A stretch of 64,000 bases of DNA from Lineus longissimus (GCF_910592395.1 NC_088308.1:10433001-10497000); one strand, 5' to 3'. Shown: positions 43,069 to 56,189, numbered from the stretch's first letter. The notes: generated by a model not told the origin, from the letters alone. Program-made: numbers and translations.

Positions 43069-44542
43069 TGTTGTAGCGGGTTGCTAAGCGTTATTCAATT
43101 GTAAGGACTGTATTATTTAGGCACAAAGATTGGCCGTACTAACCATCTAATTCAAAATCATCAATCTTCGTTGTTCGAATCTGTAACCTACAGCTGGGCC
43201 GATCACTCTTCGTTCTCGTCGTCGGACGCCCTTCTTCTTCTTCTCCTCTCTCCTTTTGGCCCGTAGCTGTATCAGATCTCCTCAACAGATCTAATCCATT
43301 AAGGGGCAGTTTAAGTTTTTAGTACATCTATCCACGAATACATAAAGTGCCCGACAAACGGTAATACAACAGGTGCTTCACACACAAATTAACTCCACGA
43401 CCGAGCGTGAAGTAAAAACAAAATGTTGAGCAATGTTCTGCTTGATAGGTGTATGAATATACTCAAGTCCAGACCAATAGTGGCATTCCAATTACTCCGA
43501 TTTACGCCCGTGGTGTGAGAAATTTAGTCTGGACTGATGAACTAACTCTACTACAAATAAGCAACTGTAGTGTGGGTGGGAAAATTGGGCGTCGCTGTCT
43601 CTCTTCTCCAGAACCGTCACAACATCAACGACATCTCCATAACGACATCTCCATAACGACATCTCACGGGGCTGGAAGAATTTCACTTTCGGACTTCTTG
43701 AACATCGGAACCATAAACCATCATCACTGACTGATGCCTACAATCTATAGGTTGACTGGTTTTCAAGGCATCAAAATTTCCACACCCAACACAAACAGTA
43801 ACCTGACAGTCGTCAAAGAAAGTCAGTGGTAGCTAGTACATATCAAAGCAGTGCATCAACAATAGAATAAAGAACATGTTTTTTTTTGTTTTTTGTTTCA
43901 GATAAAATATATACATCTGGTCTGCTTATTCAGTTTCACCAGCAGAAAATAGAGCACAATGCACGGCAGAGGGTTCAACCACATTGCTATAATAAATATA
44001 GTTTGTATGAATTTCAGTTGGTGTTCATAGGGACATCGAACACCAAAAAAAAACTCTGACAAGATGGCTTCTTTGTCAATAAAAGGGTGTCGCCTGACAC
44101 ACCCTGGGTCTAAGTCTTGATTTTACTGCCAATATATTGAGTACCACAATGTATGGCCTAAGCACTCCCGCTTAGTATCCAAACAGAAGAAAGTTGGTTC
44201 ACAATTCTCCTGTGCTGGCTATCACAGACCCTTCATCATGACTGTATTACCATAACCAGTCAGATGTCCACCATAGGCAATTTTTTTGTCTTCTGAACAA
44301 AATCGGAGCAGCCAAATCTTGTATTGGAATGCAATGGGTTCTCTGTTTCCCAGGCCTTTTAAACTGTCCGACCCAAACAAAGAAGAGCCAATCAGAATCA
44401 GCCAGCAGCTATCCCATGCCTGTGACCTTATTTCTAGGATTTCCAATGATCATGACAGTGGCTCCCCTTCATGTAAACAATAACAACCCATATGTAAAAT
44501 CTGACAGCTGATCTGGTCATTTCACCTCTCTTCGCCAGAACA
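43069..44542. repeat. Probable solo LTR, 1474 bp
   Basis: Starts TGTTGTAGCGGG and ends GCCAGAACA, with flanks ATAGA (43064-43068) and ATAGG (44543-44547), a 5-bp duplication with one mismatch. The U1 site at about 5328 shows the continuous unoccupied version. It contains pyrimidine-rich CTTCTTCTTCTTCTCC near 43228 and a small ACGACATCTCCATA tandem near 43625-43660. No internal retroviral genes adjoin. The LTR family is not recognised. Confidence 0.65.
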
Positions 44543-44547
44543 ATAGG

Positions 44548-46969
44548 TGCAATTCAATTGAAAAATGCCACTATTGTCATATCATATATCGAAGAAAGCT
44601 AATCGGAAAATATCTGATATGTTAAATGTGAGGCCATCATAAGGTACTACCTTCAGAAGAAGAAAGGTGAAGATTTTATATTGATCAATATTTTCATGCC
44701 AAAACGAAATCCTTTAACTTACTGCATAACTTGTTTGTTCATATCATTTCTCTTCTATTATAAGGACAGTCAAGTGCCATCTAACGAGGATTGAAGATCC
44801 TTCCACTTGTAGCTCTACAAATAAACCGGTGGAACCTATCTTACTGCAGCATGACGGCAATGTTACATCCATACCACCCCCAGAGTGATGCCAAGCGAAC
44901 ATTTGATGGTAGAATCCACCTGCATGTATCAACGACTGTGTAAACAAAACATCACATACTGCTTCCGATGTTGTGTGCATACCGATGCAATGTAACCTTA
45001 CCAAACTATATAGACAGTTAAGCGACCTAAAGTTTATTTTGCGGGTGAAATTCCGTTTATGAATGAAGGGACGTTTGTCTGAGATATGGTACAAGTGAAG
45101 CGTTTGGTGTCCTAAACTATTTTATAAAATAGTTGAATAACGGTAAAGTGTTGATGTCAATACAGCTTCCTCTTGTCGTCGTTTTGCAATAATAGGCAGG
45201 TTTTGCAACCCATACGAACGCCGAAGTACTGAGTATGATTGCCTGTGGTGTAATCATAAAGTCATGTGTGCGAATTCATTCACACGACACGTATTAAATC
45301 GGTGTTCATACTTAACGGCACAAGCAATCAGAGAACCTTTGATAAAATACATTTACATACTCTGTATTTTGTCATTCGTAGCACTTCGTATTCCGATTTT
45401 CCCGATGCAGCGAAATGGCAGAATATTGCCGATTGCTAGTTGGTGTCCTACTATTGATATTGATCCGTCAGTTAAATTGAAAGATATTGCCACTTCAAAG
45501 TGTATTAGAAATGATGCTGTATCGATTGCTTAAGAATAAAACAGGCAATGGATCGACTCGGCACGAAGTATTTTCAGGATGGAACAAAAAACCGGACCAG
45601 TAATGTTAGGAGAGATAGATTTATGATAATAATCCACGCCAACATATCACTTTACTTTCTTCGGTTTATCATCAAATAGGTATAGAAATTCCTTATGTCT
45701 CGTTTGCCAATTTTGACGCTGTAGCATATTTATTCAAATTTGATATTTCAATATCAATCTCATTTAAATATCAAATAAGAACGCAATGTAAGAGAAATTC
45801 AACAATGTATTTTCACACCAACCTGATGATAAACCGAAGACATTTCAGTGATATGTTGGCGTTGATGACTCACATTTTGTAGATGCAGATGAACTCCAAA
45901 CATGAATAACCTTTTCCCAAAATCGAATAATCTTTAGGTGCAGATACCTAATAGGAGGTCAATGTCAGGTAAATGAGACTAGTATTTTACCGGCTATCTA
46001 TCAAATACTGCAGTTTTATAACAACAAAACGTGATCTTTGTGTTTCAGACGAGAAATATCGCTTGGGTCTCGCAAGCACGCCAGTGTTCGAGATGAGTTC
46101 GAGACTAACATCTCGTTGTCCCCTGATGATGACGTCAAGACATGAAGTCGCTAAGCCAGTGCTACATATTCTTGATATCATACAGGCAATACACGTGCAA
46201 TAGACGCCAATACTGACAGATAGAATATTGATTAATATCATCCTAAGATAAGGCTTCTGTACTCCTAACCTTCATATGCACCACCCATCCTGACATTCAA
46301 CTTTTTGATAAACCAATACTACCTCGTATGCAAACCCTGAGAAAAAACAATAAAATCCACTGCGAAGAGCGGCTGTTCCGACTACTTGACACACGTTATA
46401 TCGATCGATTAAGTATAAGAGAAGGCAATTGATCGACTCGGCACGAAGTATTTATAGGGTGGAACAAAAACCCGGACCAGTAATGTTAGGAGAGATAGAT
46501 TTATGATAATATTCCACGCCAACATATATGATTTTAAATTCTTCGATTTATCATCAAGTTGATGGCTCGTATTTTGCAGATGCTGATGAACTTCAAACAA
46601 GATAAAGGATAAACTTTCCCCAATTCATAGTTTTTTGTACGAAAGCCCAGAAGGCTCATCTGAAATTCTAAATCCGAAAGCCGAAATTCGAAATCCAAAA
46701 TCCTGAATTCGAAACCCAAAATCAAAATCCCAAATCGCTAGGAAATCTTTAGCCAATCAGAACAAGTATAACATTCAGTAATTTGCCGTTATAACAATAG
46801 AGAAATAAAAGTTAAGTTATGAGTTATTCTTGGATTGTGCGGGATATATCCCCTGTATGGCTACACTATCGTGCCACAGATATTTTTCAGTGAATTGAAA
46901 AACTGACCACCCCCTCCCGCCACCCCAAAATCTAAAAAAATCAAAGGGTCCAGTCCCAAACGCACTCCT
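44548..46969. repeat. Duplicated host block
   Basis: Matches 25380-26129 joined to 34222-35857, and 14058-15430. It is the unoccupied allele for the BEL (near 44662) and LINE (near 45312) insertions. Low-complexity AAATCCGAAAGCCGAAATTC near 46655-46745. Confidence 0.7.
44744..45094 (-). other. Conserved reverse-strand ORF in duplicated block
   Basis: 116 codons with HTTSEAVCDVLFTQSLIHAG and GFYHQMFAWHHSGGGMDVTL. The copy at 25839 has the same frame with a 2-base deletion and that at 14300 lacks the middle. Seen in one open and two broken copies, so it may be a lost exon. No family recognised. Confidence 0.3.
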
Positions 46970-47270
46970 CCGTGTCTGGCCGGGTATCTAACCCTGGACT
47001 TACCCAACACAAGGCCGACGCTTCACTGTTGTGCACCTGCGCTCCCTGTCCAATTTCCTGTTATGAAAACACTGAAAAATGAGGAACCACCAAACACGCT
47101 ACAACGGTCTGACCAAAACAAGATTCTTAAGTGAATAAACTTTGCCATTTTTGGCAAAATAAAATTTATTTTCGAATTTGTTAGATTCATGCCGCAGTTA
47201 TGGTCACGGCTGCAAATTGCAACTGCCACTGTCTCTTTAACTACAGATGATGTAAAACTGTCTCTTTGTG
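46970..47270 (-). repeat. tRNA-like SINE head and 3' flank
   Basis: Degenerate A/B-box-like segment at 46970-47048 on the minus strand, then the conserved 3' flank of the terminal domain (AATAAATTTTATTTTGCC on the minus strand near 47160). Confidence 0.4.
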
Positions 47271-47668
47271 TTAGATGTAAATTTTCGCTTTCAATGTATG
47301 ACCTTTCCTATATTTGTATTTCTTTGACAAAAGTATCAGCTTATTCTTTTCGTCGAAAAAGCAGAAAAATGCAACTTGGCCAACGACGGTAGAAATGAAC
47401 CGAATTTTGGCTTTGATGAGAAATGCTAAAGCTGATGACTTGTCCCTACACGAATCCGCTTGGAACATATACAACTTTTGAATTCTGTGTTTGTCGCCGG
47501 ATTCTCGATAACAATCGTCGCAAGTCTACTGCAAAGAAACGCCAATAATACTAGTTCCTAATATCCTGGCAAAAGTAATTGTTCTTAATCTATTCTCCTC
47601 AAGTTGAATCGTTCGCATCGTATTGTACATGTATTTTCTTTCCGTTTTGTTATTTTGAAAGGTTTGAA
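47271..47668 (-). pseudogene. C-terminal fragment of terminal domain
   Basis: The last 67 codons are open (MFQADSCRDKSSALAFLIKA to the usual KAKIYI). Upstream, the frame is broken by a TAG-type change and small indels, and similarity ends abruptly at 47668 in KPF, where it joins the CTAGTAAGTGTCAAATTTTA block also seen at 21714. Confidence 0.75.
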
Positions 47669-48539
47669 TCTAGTAAGTGTCAAATTTTATTTATAAAGAT
47701 GATATTTTTTATTTTTTAATAAAATATAACGTTTTATGAGAGACAGTGGCACTAATTCGGCCAGAATAAGATTTACAGTCTGAACTGGCGACACAGTTTA
47801 TGACGTAAGGTTGTGAAAACTCTGAATTTGCAGGATGCTGACATCCAAGATGGCGGCAATTGATCAATTCCAGTGTCTGCTTTTTTTTAATTTCGGCACT
47901 TGGGCGAGTTTGAAATCGGAGTTAACATCGGAAAAGCGCGATAATTCAGTCAGATTTTGAATTTATCCTTTTTTGGTGCAATTTGTTGATGGAAACTACT
48001 TAATGTGTATAATAGCCGACAGCTGGGCAATATTGCCCTCAATAACGCCAATGGTCCTTTAATGATAATTATGACAGGTGATGTCTCTATATATAGCGCT
48101 TTTCACTGTGATATTTACTGTCTCAAAGCGCTTTACAGTCACTATCATTGTTACCAAGCCTATCCAGAAACCTTTCTGGAAAACAAAGGAAACGCCCAAT
48201 CTTGCGCACGCAAGGGCATTTCAGGCCAGTTAAGTGTTACAGAGGGGCCCTGGCCGAATATCCGACGCAAGGCCGACGTTTAACTGTTGTGCCACCGCAC
48301 TTCCTCTCCAATTTTCTGTCTTTTAAACACTAAAAAGTGAGGAACCGCCAAATATGCTACAACGGTCTGACCAAAAGTAAGATTACCAGGTGAAGAAACG
48401 TTTCGTTTTTTGCAAAATAACTTTCATTTTCGAATTTAATTGATTCGTGTTGCAGTTATGGTCATGGTTACTAATTGCAAATACCACCGACACTGTAACT
48501 ATTATTAATTATGTAAAACTTTTTCTTTCTATTAGATGT
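47669..48539. repeat. Duplicated flank, copy of 21714-22580
   Basis: Over 90% like 21714-22580 by eye, including the GCTGGGCAACATTGCCCTCA and AAAGCGCTTTACA segments and a tRNA-like head (48240-48305). No gene supported. Confidence 0.65.
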
Positions 48540-49470
48540 AAATTTTCGCTTTCAATGTCGACAAAGAAGAAAAATGCAGCTTGGCCAACGACGGTGGAGA
48601 TGTACCGAATTTTGGCTTTCATGGGAAATGTAAAGCTGATGACTTGTCCCTGCACGAATCAGCTTGGAACATATACAACTTTTGAATTCTGTGTTTGTCG
48701 CCTGATTCTCGATAGCAATCGCCGCAATACTGCGATGTAACGCCAATAATACTAGTTCCTAATATCCTGGCAAAAATAATTGTTCTTAACCTATTTTCCT
48801 CCAGTTGAGTCGTTCGCATCGTATTGTACATGTGTTTTCTTTCCGTTATGGTTATTTTGAAAGGTTTTGATGTAAACTCGAACAGGCTTCCTTAAGAGTC
48901 AAACTGAGGATTACTAAGCGTGACAAGAAATAACGATGAGAACAGGAATGCTGTATATTTTGCTTCTGCGAGAGATTTTAAGAAATTAAGTTTCAGGGCA
49001 ATACCAAGTTTTCTGATACTGAGCAATTTCAAAGAAGTGACAAGCGTCTTTAAACCAAGGAGATAGTTTAGTGCAAAGACGACTATATTCTTATTAACTG
49101 TAAACCGACGATATCGAAATGTTGAATTACCGGGGCCACGACTACTCCTCAAGTTGTTATACGGTAGCAACAATTGCTGGCGGTTGCGTCCATCTAAACT
49201 AAATGCAAATGCTCGTAGGACACTATCCTGCCTCAACACTGCGCCATCCAGGCAAATACCGATTACCCCGTCCTCATATTCGCCAGCAATATCCACGAGA
49301 TTATTTATGAAGAAATTATGCTTTAATGTGACGTCACTATGTGTCTGATAGCAGCTATATCCACAGAGCACTTTAGCTTCAAGTGGTAGTGCCACTTGGA
49401 ATTCCCTACTGGAAATTGTCCTTTGACACTTGAACTTTAGCTGTGCTTTCTGGAGTTACGAAATACTGTA
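48540..49470 (-). pseudogene. Terminal-domain copy without PAN exon
   Basis: Open from VALPLEAKVLCGYSCYQTHS through GICLDGAVLRQDS to NPQFDS, then TAA where other copies have GAA (the same change as in 37063-37985). The rest (GSLFEFTSKPFKITITERK...) continues with a deletion of about 85 bp near 48557 and another base loss near 48630. A 5-base deletion near 49455 breaks the exon 2a frame. The 40-nt segment is absent. Confidence 0.8.
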
Positions 49471-49545
49471 AATATATAGTTCGTTGTCCATCTGCAATAA
49501 AGTAAGGGATGATAAATAAATAAAGCAACAATAACTGCGCATTAT

Positions 49546-50679
49546 CTAGCAAAAGGTACCGAATTCGAAAAATAAGAGTATTTTAACCCAATGTCTCTCG
49601 ATCTTATATAATTGGCTAGGTGTTGCTTGGTCCAACATAGGTGGGCAGTTGCCAAGAGCGAACTCCATACCTCCGGCAAAAAATAGGGTAGGGTAGCTTC
49701 GTACCAAGTAGGGTACGAAGCCGGTCATAATGTGACATATAATAATGATCACATAATCTTCATGTAATACCTGTCCAATGGACGCCAAATCTGGCAGAGA
49801 GAATATGCTTGAAGAATATACTTTTGGGAATGATAGCACTAGTACAACTAGTCTACGCTCTGAATGGTGCATTCAAGATTGAGGTGTGAGATACAGATTC
49901 CCTTTAACACAGGCATGCCAGGGTAGTATTTGTTTTTACGACTTTCCCGCACTGCACGTGGAGTCCTATATATGATAACGAATTGGTCTAGTCAAGCTGA
50001 TGCTGACCACTGACCTGGTGCTCCTTTTCAACTCCTATCCCGCTTCCTCCAGCGAAATGTTCTTGCTGTTCCTCACATGACAGCCATGCCAGCATAATTA
50101 GTTTACACCGGATGAAGTTCCACGCCGTGAACCTGCATCTCTAGACTGATTTCAACAAAACTACTGTAATGACTCCCATCTCAATGTAAAGGCATACATG
50201 TAGTACCAATTTCAATAAATACATTGACATAGAAATGTCACTATGATCTGCAGCCGAAACCTTCGAATATTTCGTGCCACGTGAGTGCACGCCGAGATCA
50301 GAGTTTACGTCGTCGCATTTGAAGGGTAATCAAGCGCCCTTGTCCTTTCTGGGGAACTTAGGGCAACGTCTAATCTGGTGCACGGACGGACATTTCAGGC
50401 CAGTTGAGAGTTGCGAAGTGGCCCTGGCCGAGTATCTAACCCGGGAGTTTCCCGACGGAAGGCCGACGCTTGATTGTGGTGCTACCGCACTTTCTCTCCA
50501 ATTTTCTGTAATGAAAACACTGAAAAGGGAGGAACCACCAAATACGCGACAAGGGTCTGACCAAAAGCAAGTTTACCAGGTGAAGAAACGTTTCATTCTT
50601 TGCAAAATAACATTTATTTTCGAATATGATAGATTCATGTTGCAGTTATGATCCCGGCTACTAATTTCAACTGCCACTG
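49546..50679. repeat. Duplicated flank with SINE-like piece
   Basis: Matches 38040-39190 and 18481-19370. It includes the conserved reverse frame at 49872-49546, an in-place TTCGTACC duplication near 49695-49720, and a tRNA-like head near 50415-50495. Confidence 0.6.
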
Positions 50680-51739
50680 TCAGTGCATGCGCAACAAGAT
50701 GTAAATTTTCGCTTTCAAAGTTTGACCTTTCCTGAATTTGTATTTATTCGGCCAAAGTATCAGTCTATTCGTTTCGTCGACGAAGCAGAAAAATGCAGCT
50801 TGGTCAACGACGCTGAGGGTGAACCGAATTTTGGCTTGATGATAAATGCTAGCTGATGACTTGTCCGTGCATGAATCCGCTTGGAACATATACAACTTTT
50901 GAATACTCTGTTGTTCAGCTGTTGCTCGATAACTATAGCCGCAAGTGTACTGCCAAGTAAAGCCAATAATATTAGTTCCAATTATCCTGGCAAAAATAAT
51001 TGTTCTTAACCTATTCTCCTCTAGTTGAATCGTTCGCATCGTATTGTACATGTATTTTCTTTCCGTTATGGTTATTTTGAAAGGCTTGTTTGTAATCTCG
51101 AATAGGTTTCCTTCAGAGTCAAACTGAGGATTACTAAGCGTGATGGGAAACAACGATGATAACACACCTGTTGCATACTTTGCTTCTCCGTGTGATTTTA
51201 AGAAATTAAGTTTCAGGGCAATACCAAGATTTCTGATACTGAACAATTTCAAAGAAGAGACATGCGTCTTTAAACCAAGGATATAGGTCAGTGGAAATAC
51301 GACTATATTGCTATTAACTGATAACCGAAGATATCGAAATGTTGAATTACCGGGGCCACGACTACTCCTGAAGTTGTTATACGGTAGCAACAATTGTTGG
51401 CGATTGCGTCCATCTAAACTGAATGCAAATGCTTGTAGGTCACAAGCCTGCCACCACAGTGCGCCATCATGACAAATACCGATTACCCCGTCCTCATATT
51501 CACCAGCAATTTCCACGAGATTATTTATGAAGAAATTATGCTTTAATGTATATGGCGACTTAACCTTTTCTTGTGAAAATACATAAACATTGAAAGTTGA
51601 CGTCAGTACCTGTCTGATAGTAGCTACACCCACAAAGCACTTCAGCTTAAAGTGGTAGTGCCACTTGGCATTCCAGACTGGAAACTGTCCTTTGATACTT
51701 TGACTGTAGCTGTGCTGGTATTTCTGAAGTAACAAAATA
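50680..51739 (-). pseudogene. U4 terminal exons, one stop in exon 2a
   Basis: Exon 2b (51569-50680 with extra C-terminal codons LLRMH) is open over the whole domain. The 40-nt GT-AG segment is 51609-51570. Exon 2a (51739-51610) has TAA at 51649-51647 (ALPL then stop) where other copies have GAA or AAA. In another frame the region is open without splicing and starts MMDNELYIYSILLLQKYQHS at 51768, but that frame is not conserved in other copies. The PAN exon of this unit, 11 kb upstream, is also broken. Probably a pseudogene. Confidence 0.7.
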
Positions 51740-52584
51740 CTGTAAATATATAGTTCGTTGTCCATCACAATAAAGTAAGGGCTGAGAAATGAATGATAAG
51801 CAATAATAACTGCACATTATCTAGCACGAGGTACCGAATTCTTAAAACAAGGTATTTCAACCAAATGGATATCGATCCTATTGGCTGGGTGTTACTTGGT
51901 TTATGTCACAGAATATAATGCCTAAAATGGCTGCCTATAATTTAGTAGTGCTTGATAAGCTGATAAAGAATTGACGTCATGGAAACGATCGACGCATGGA
52001 GAGCTAACTCGGGTCAAATGGGAGTCAACATCGGAAAAGCGTGATAATTCAGTCAGATTTGGAATTTTTCCTTTTTTGTGCAACTGCGACGATAAATGGA
52101 AATGACGTTGCGTCTGAAAAGTGGGGTGACGTGAACTCGGATCTCGGAGGTGCCGAATTAAAGAAAATTCAGACATTGGAATTTATCAATTGCCGCCATC
52201 TTGAATGTCAGCATCATGCGATTCAGGGTTTTGACAATCCCACGTCATAAACTGTGTCGCCAGTTCAGAGTGTAAATCTTATTCAGGCCGAACTAGTGCC
52301 ACTTACTCACTTAAAGCGTTTCATATTATTGATAAATAACGAAATTTGATATTTATAAATAAAATTAGACACACACTGATTAGTGGAGTTAAAAGATGAA
52401 TGTACGGACAACTACAAACGCAGCGTAGGGCATCGCGGACTTTGTGGTGATGCGATAGCCTCACAGCAAAAAGAAAGATTCTTTCCTGATCAACATCCGC
52501 GGTAGTGCTTATCAAGATGGTCGCAACTAACTAGTTCTTGAGGCGTTGTAAGGAACGAAATCAGCGCCTCTAGTGTCAAGATTG
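51740..52584. other. U4 intron, left part, rearranged
   Basis: 51740-51960 is normal intron. 51970-52080 is a direct copy of array sequence, whereas 52080-52146 is inverted relative to 20588-20655, and 52150-52330 and 52430-52580 are inverted relative to 21510-21920. A rearrangement preceded or accompanied the arrival of the inverted-repeat block. Confidence 0.5.
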
Positions 52585-53869
52585 GGTTGGGGAGAACGAG
52601 TCAAACGGCTTCTGATTGGTGAAGTAGGATGACGTCAAAATGTAAACATAGTGCACGTGCGCGTCATCCAAATGAGGTCACATGGCCGTACTCGTCTTTT
52701 TTTTAGCAATGCCACGTTTGTTTTTTTTAATTTTGAAATGAAGTTGGTCTGATGACATTTCTTAAATTTTTTCCAAGGCCATGCATTTTTTTAGTGCTTT
52801 TTCAGCTTTTTTTAAACTTGGAGGAATTACAATAAGAGTTGTGAAAATCTTTCATTTATTCATTCTTGTAGGAATTATAAATCCTCCGCAGTTCATTATT
52901 TTGAAATAGCTAAGCACATGTAATCTTTTGCATGACACTTCACTTCACAGCGATTAATGTAAAATCAGCAACTTGGCAATGAACTAACTAATGTTGAGGG
53001 TCCTCATGGGAAGTTGCTCCAAATTCCTCCTGTACAGGCCGGCATCGACATATTATCCTTCATATTCTCTATTTCCAGAGATAACGTCCGCCGAGCCTCG
53101 GGCTGAAGTGCCAAGTGTGACGTCCCAGTGTGTAGTGCCAAATAAAAAGACAGATTGAATTGTATATAAAGATATGTGCCTTTATTCGTATAATATTATT
53201 CAAATCACCAGTCCCATACACAGAAAACATACATAACATGTTCAGTCTTGCCAGAAAGTAAATGTCCACAGGTTTTTTTAATATCACAGAAATAAAATAA
53301 GATACGGTTTTCAGCAGAGAATGGTATATCTGGTTGGCCAGGAATCTGTTGTATTTTGGCCCAGATAATCCTGTCTCTTCATTATGTAACAGACAATTCT
53401 AAAAATGTCCAAAAATACTTTTTTAAAGTTAATGTTCATTCTTTTTCACAACGTATGGGTGAACTATGATGCAACAGTAGTATAGCATGTTGTTTATGGC
53501 CCCCATTGACGAGGATTTGCGAGGAGGATTCGTCTAAAAATAGATTTTAGGCGGGAAATTCAAAAAAAAATTCTTAAATGGTTAAAAGAGGGCGCTTTAA
53601 TCAGCGGGAAATTTGTTGAGAAATAGTTTTATTTTGAAGTGACAACAGCCCATACTACTAGAAGATTGCATCGATACGATTGATCTCTTTTTAAATATTT
53701 GGGGTGGCCTTTAGAGAGGCCTTTTTTGGATCTTAGAAGGACCTTTTTTGGAAGGGTAGCCCTTCAAAGGAACTTTGGAAGATGGTCTTATATTTAACGG
53801 TGCTCTGGAGCACCGATAAACCTAAAAAACCACTGACAACTCTTGTTGTCAGGCATTCTCAGAAACAAA

Positions 53870-54462
53870 ATGGCCGCACACAGAATGCTCCTGTTTCCAA
53901 ATTTGATGAAAAAAACCAAAACTTTCCGGCATAGAGAGAATGATTTGGATATATATGATTATGAAGGGTTAAGAAAACGATATAGATTCAGCAGGCTAAG
54001 TATTATTTACATCCCTGACTTGATAAGGGACAAACTTGAGAGGCTTTCCAGGCGAAACAAAAGCCTCTCTGCTGAAAGGCAAGTGATGTTAGCCCTTCGC
54101 TTCTACGCCTCAGGGTCTTTTCTCCAAATCGTTGGAGATTTACAGGGATACGATAAGGGCACAGCAAGCAAAATTGTCGTGGCAGTTAGTGATGCCCTGG
54201 TTGGTATCAAAGATGACTTTATCAAATGGCCCACAGAACAGGATGAGTGCAGAAAAATTCACACAGGATTCTATGAAATGGCTGGGTTTCCAGAAGTCAT
54301 CGGATGCGTTGATGGTACCCATATTAAGATACAGTCACCATCAACCCCACTGTGGTTTCGTGAAAATTGAGAAGGCCCTAATAAACCGACCTATGAGACT
54401 TGCTTCGTCAACCGTAGCAGTACCGCAGTATTAACACACAGGGAATCTGTGACCACAGAGGT
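53870..54462 (+). pseudogene. HARBI1-like transposase, N-terminal half
   Basis: ATG at 53870 (MAAHRMLLFPNLMKK). Contains the helix-rich N-terminus (SAERQVMLALRFYASGSFLQ, DLQGYDKGTASKIVVAVSDA) and the first catalytic block VIGCVDGTHIKIQSPS. A frameshift gives TGA at 54370, after which VNR and INTQGICDHR are still visible in other frames up to a GTAAGT donor at 54463. The second half with the remaining acidic residues is absent. It would act with the Myb-like partner to cut the element ends. Confidence 0.85.
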
Positions 54463-54786
54463 AAGTTGAACACATAGGCCTACTGCTTGTACTCTAGCAG
54501 TCAGTGAAATGAGTGCGAGTGTATCTTAACCATTGACTTGTGTACATCATGTACATCATGTACATAGACTGTCGCCGCCTACACTACACTCGCTCATTTC
54601 ATGATTTATGTGGCTATTTGGCACCTGAAAACTCATCAAACGCACAGAAAAGCGCTTTCTAAACAGACATCCACTTATATACTGCGTACCTACTCTGCCA
54701 GATCATTAATTTGGGAAGAAACCATGCAATTTTGTGGGTCAGAACAGTCATGACAGTCGGTGATAGCACAAATTTCCTGGCATTAT

Positions 54787-55615
54787 GGCAGGCGGAATGT
54801 CCAGTTATTCAATACACTAAGTTTATTCGCAATAAACTAGGTTTATTCGCGAATAAACTAGGTTTATTGGTGAAGAAACTTAGTTTTTTGCAAAAAAAAC
54901 TTAGTACATTCACCAATAAACCAAGTTGTTTGCAAAAAACCTAGTTAATTCGAAAGAAACTTACTTTTTTGCAAACAATTTAGTTTATTGACCAAAAGTA
55001 TATGTTGCCCCCCCCGATGCTAAATAAACCTAGTTTATTCGCCGAAAAGCATAGGTTGTGGACATTTCGCCACCTAACCTATACTTTTGGTCAATAAACT
55101 AATTTTTTTGCAAAAAACTTAGTTAATTGCCGCCAACCTATACTTTTTACTTCGTCACCATCCGGGCGACCTCACTCCAAACCTCGAATCTAGGTGGCTA
55201 TATTATGGTACTTCATACTTGCACCGTCGATGAATAAACTAAGTTTATTGCAAAAAAACTGGTTTATTCAAAAAAGCACAATTGATTTTAAAGAAACTAG
55301 GTTGTTTCACCAATTAACCTAGTTTATTTAATTAATTGGACATTTCACGGCAATACACCTAGTTTATTCGTGAAGAAACAAGGTTTTTTGCAAGAAACTT
55401 AGTTTATTGACCAATAGTAGGGGTTTCCCAATAAACTAAGTTCTTTCATGAGGCGGAATGTCCATTTATTCAAATAAACCTAGTTTCTTTCGAAACAACT
55501 TGGTTTATTGGTGAAGAAACTTAGTTTTTTGCAAAAAAACTAAGTTTCTTTTTGAATAAACCAAGTTTATTCGAAAGAAACTTAGTTTATTGAATAACTG
55601 GACATTCCGCCTGCC
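54787..55615. mobile_element. Foldback array 2
   Basis: Ends GGCAGGCGGAATGTCCAGTT and its exact inverse (55588-55615). The inside consists almost wholly of short units such as AAACTTAGTTTATTGG and AAACCTAGTTTATTCG in both orientations, with an internal partial end at about 55443. Inserted in the Harbinger element. No coding. The same architecture as 32749-33728, with different sequence. Confidence 0.9.
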
Positions 55616-55787
55616 ATATGGCATATGGGATGACATATCTTTCAAAATCGTAACTACAGTGTGATTAAAAAAAAGAAATTTTTATCAATTTCTGTATAAT
55701 ATTTATCTAAACTAAAAACCTAATGAAAGCTTGATCTATGAATAGGTCCTGCGATGCTTATCATTCTAATGCGCAGTCAAAAAAACT

Positions 55788-56000
55788 TAAAGGGAATATA
55801 GGCAGGAGCAGGAAGCTATAAAATTGGCCACCTTCAGAAGACTTACACAGTAAACTGGGTCATGTTTGATTCAGCACGAAATATATTCCTCATACAAGGG
55901 TGAATAGGTTCGACGTACTGTGAGATGGGAGAGACCCCTATTGACCACTGTGTGGAACTTCATCTTGCCTACCAAGCCACTGCCTAGAGAGTCCCTTAAG
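55788..56000. mobile_element. Short TIR element related to 7870-9145
   Basis: TTAAAGGGAATATAGGCAGG at the left and CTAGAGAGTCCCTTAAG at the right, with an inner AGAGACCCCTATTGAC segment shared with 8600-8640 and 9080-9110. Confidence 0.55.
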
Positions 56001-56189
56001 GGGAGACTGCATAGCAGAAAGTCATTAGTGATCTTACTAGAATAGTCTAGGCCTACAGAAAAGAATGAAAAAATGGCCGACATGCGATTTCCTGACTGGC
56101 AGTCTGCCAAAAGATGGTTGTGGGCCTAGCAGACGTTTTTTACTCTCCTGAAAATGCATTGAACATTATAGGCCTAAATGAAAGTTAAA

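Noticed and set aside
51569-51768. Unsplit frame starting MMDNELYIYS at 51768 as the true N-terminus of the terminal exon
   Set aside because: Open only in U4. U1-U3 have a stop (TAA after TTG/TCG) in this frame, while the alternative phase is conserved in copies with and without the 40-nt segment.
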